DNA of 64,000 bases from assembly GCA_032209605.1 (NCBI GenBank), contig JASFXZ010000001.1, positions 19,052,256 to 19,116,255 on the forward strand. Reading direction: 5' to 3'. A program made the translations under genes and the position numbers. Origin of the DNA: Mactromeris polynyma (lineage: Eukaryota; Mollusca; Bivalvia; Venerida; Mactridae). Below are positions 57,001-60,000 of the stretch, one piece after another (position 1 is the stretch's first letter; each line of letters begins with the position of its first letter). The notes under the pieces were generated by a model that saw only the letters and a program-made list of their open reading frames with translations, was not told the DNA's origin and did no database searches.

Positions 57001-60000
57001 GTTGAAAGTTAATAAAAGTAAATGATGAAAGTTGAATAAGTAAATGGCGGAAGATGAACGCTGAATGTTGAATAAGTAGCTAGCTTCACACACCCAATTC
57101 AGATACGGTTAAAACTAATTTGAAAACTTTCTGTCGCTTCATTTACAGAACTCTGGTCCCAGAAATAGTATTTAATATTAGGTTATTTGACAGTCTAAAC
57201 GACACTACAGATAATATTATTCCTAATTAAACATACCCAAACATGGTCAACATGCATTCCATTCATGACGTTTATACAGAAATAGCAAGATGCTCAATAG
57301 ATCCGCTACAATTATAAATTTCCCTATCTGTTATATTACCTCCAACACATCCACTCCGGTAGCCTTATGATATGAAATTGCACCTCCCTCTACAAATTCA
57401 GCTTGGACACATTTTAATGCATCTCCATCAGCATCAGACACAGCCATCTTTATTGTTGTAGTTTCATTTAGCTTTACTCTGACAAAAATATAACAATATA
57501 AATGACAGTTGCAAATGTGCGCATATCTTGTAGAAATAATGATATTGCTATTCTTGAACAGTTTGTCGACGTTTACTTATATTTTCCAAATTGACTGCTA
57601 TTACTTTTATTAAAACTTCCTAGTTCTCATATTGTGTCATTTATCTATGAAAGACACAAACTTGTGTCGGACGATAGCATCGATGCATTCATAGAAACAA
57701 CATAATGTCAGAACAATGCGTAAGTAATCTCACCGATAATATGGTCTTCCTAAAACTTCAGGTAGGCAGTTTGGCTTTTGTGTGTCATTTCGTGTTTTTG
57801 AGGACAATTTCGCCTGCAAATGCCATTTCAGAGAACTGTTTGTTAGAGATAGGTATCGCCAGAAATCGCCGTCAAAACTGCAACAATTTGAAATATAGCA
57901 TTACAACTCCTGTTAGCTTTTTTATTGAGTACTTAATAATTGTTTATGAATGTTAGTCCCTTTAACATACAGTATAAGATTAGCTCATTGATATTAATTA
58001 TCTCAAGCTACGGTCACAACAAGGATACGGTCACCATACAGCAGGATTGATGGCAGTGTCGTGCCAATGCCGCAAGGTGTCCAAGCGTTTTTTTAAAAAT
58101 GCGACCACTGTTCATGCGGTCTCATTCGAGGCTTCGTACCGGCACCTTTCACTCCACGCACGGGGCACCTTACACTCCATGCACAAAGTTTTTCTACATG
58201 TGGACCGGATATGCCCTCCCCCGTGCATGGACATGGAAATGCATTTTTGGCATAATAAGCTGATCTTGTTCAACATAAGATGATTTTGCAAAGTACACGG
58301 TCAATACATACTATTGCGAGTACAGGTTTATGCCACAATTATCCTTGAAATGTAAGGCCTACTTTAAGAAAGTGCCTCTTTTGGTTCAGTAAATACATAT
58401 AGTTGTTTATTACATGTAGTAACACATTCTTCTGCCACTTACTTGACATCTAGGGTATCATTGTAAGAGATTGAAAACCTCGCAATGGCTTGCTCCCATT
58501 TCGCCTCTTCATTTAGAGCAAATACTTTCTCAGTCATAGTACTTTTGATTGTGTTGTCAATGCAACCAGAACCTTCACAATGTTCATCTGAATCTAAGAA
58601 AAATCTTCCAAAGAAATACGGTTCAGACGTTGACGTTTCAATTTGTTTTCTCGTAGTAAACGTGGATGTTCCCAGTCTAGAACTATTACAACCCGGGCCA
58701 CACGGACCAGTACCGAGAACCCATCCTGTAAGCAACTCCACGTCAGCCTGTGCAAAACATTGATAAAGTATTAATACATAGTACTGATGTAGTATTGACA
58801 TGTTTTTGTCATGTCCTCATTAAGAACAAGAATGGGCAATGCCCACAAATCAGGTTTTCAACTTAGTTATTTGTAACCAAGGCTCTGTTTGCATAATGAA
58901 TACATAATGATCATCAATGCTGCAAAGGTGCCATAGGTAATACATGCATACACACACTCACACTTAGATATATAATATATATATGCAACAACTATACTAG
59001 TCGAGCGCGTTACCACTGGACTACGGATCCACCCCTCAGTATACAAAATTCAAATTACTGTGTTTATGAGGTCGCCGCGCACATTTTTTCTAATGCACTT
59101 TATGGTATTTTTGTCGACCCGGTATGTCCCCCGCACACCATAAACAGACTGTTTGAAACCGAAGGAGGAAATTTACCTACCAGTAGAGCAGTATAGGTCA
59201 AACAGACAATTTTGAAGCCAAAGACGGTCACTACACAGTGCCAATGAGACCCATCGTACAGTTACCATTTTCCTGGCATCTCAACAGTACTTTCCTGGAA
59301 TCTACCCAGTACTTTCCTGGTTACATGCCATTACTATGTTAGGTGGGAAACTCTGAAAAGCATTTGTTTAATCCGACGAGACGAGGGATCGAACCCATGA
59401 CCTTCGGATTCGTAGTCAGCAGCATTAACCACTTTTTATTTTTTTATTACTGTGTTTATGAGGTCGCCCGTCGCCGCGCACATTTTATAATCTTCGGATT
59501 CGTAGTCAGCAGCGTTAACCACTGATGTTGTATATGCTTTTATTTATCGTCGCCACCGGTTTCCCACATGGGCGACGCCTCCGGAAGAATGTTAGTCTTA
59601 TTAGATTTGGAGGATAGTGCATGATACAGAAGATGCCCCAGTTCCAGAAGCACCCCTGGTTCTTTTACGTGCTCGATGTAAAGCATCATACACGGGACCT
59701 CGGTTTTTAAAGTCTCGTCCGAAAGACTGTTAGTACGGTCAGTGATGGAGCGGGGAATCGAACCAGCGATCCCTGGATTACAAGTCCAGCGTTTTACCAC
59801 TGGACCACTGATCCGCTACAACTGAGCCACAGGGCCACCTTTTTTTTAACCACTGCGCACACTGCGCCACCTAGCGGGTTCCGAAAAAGACCGATTATAA
59901 ACGGAAATAACCGAATACGCACCTGTACCAAACGTTATCGGGAGATACAATGTGACAATAGTACTAAATATACAAATCAAGCAATATACACACCCTTACC

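Noticed and set aside
58485..58763. Plus-strand frame of 92 codons
   Set aside because: Antisense shadow of exon c2.
59540..59815. Possible tRNA-Thr gene and an 86-codon frame
   Set aside because: Box A, box B and a TGT-like anticodon arm are present, but T-arm and acceptor pairing are poor and the segment runs into a SINE body; treated as a SINE. The frame is a by-product.
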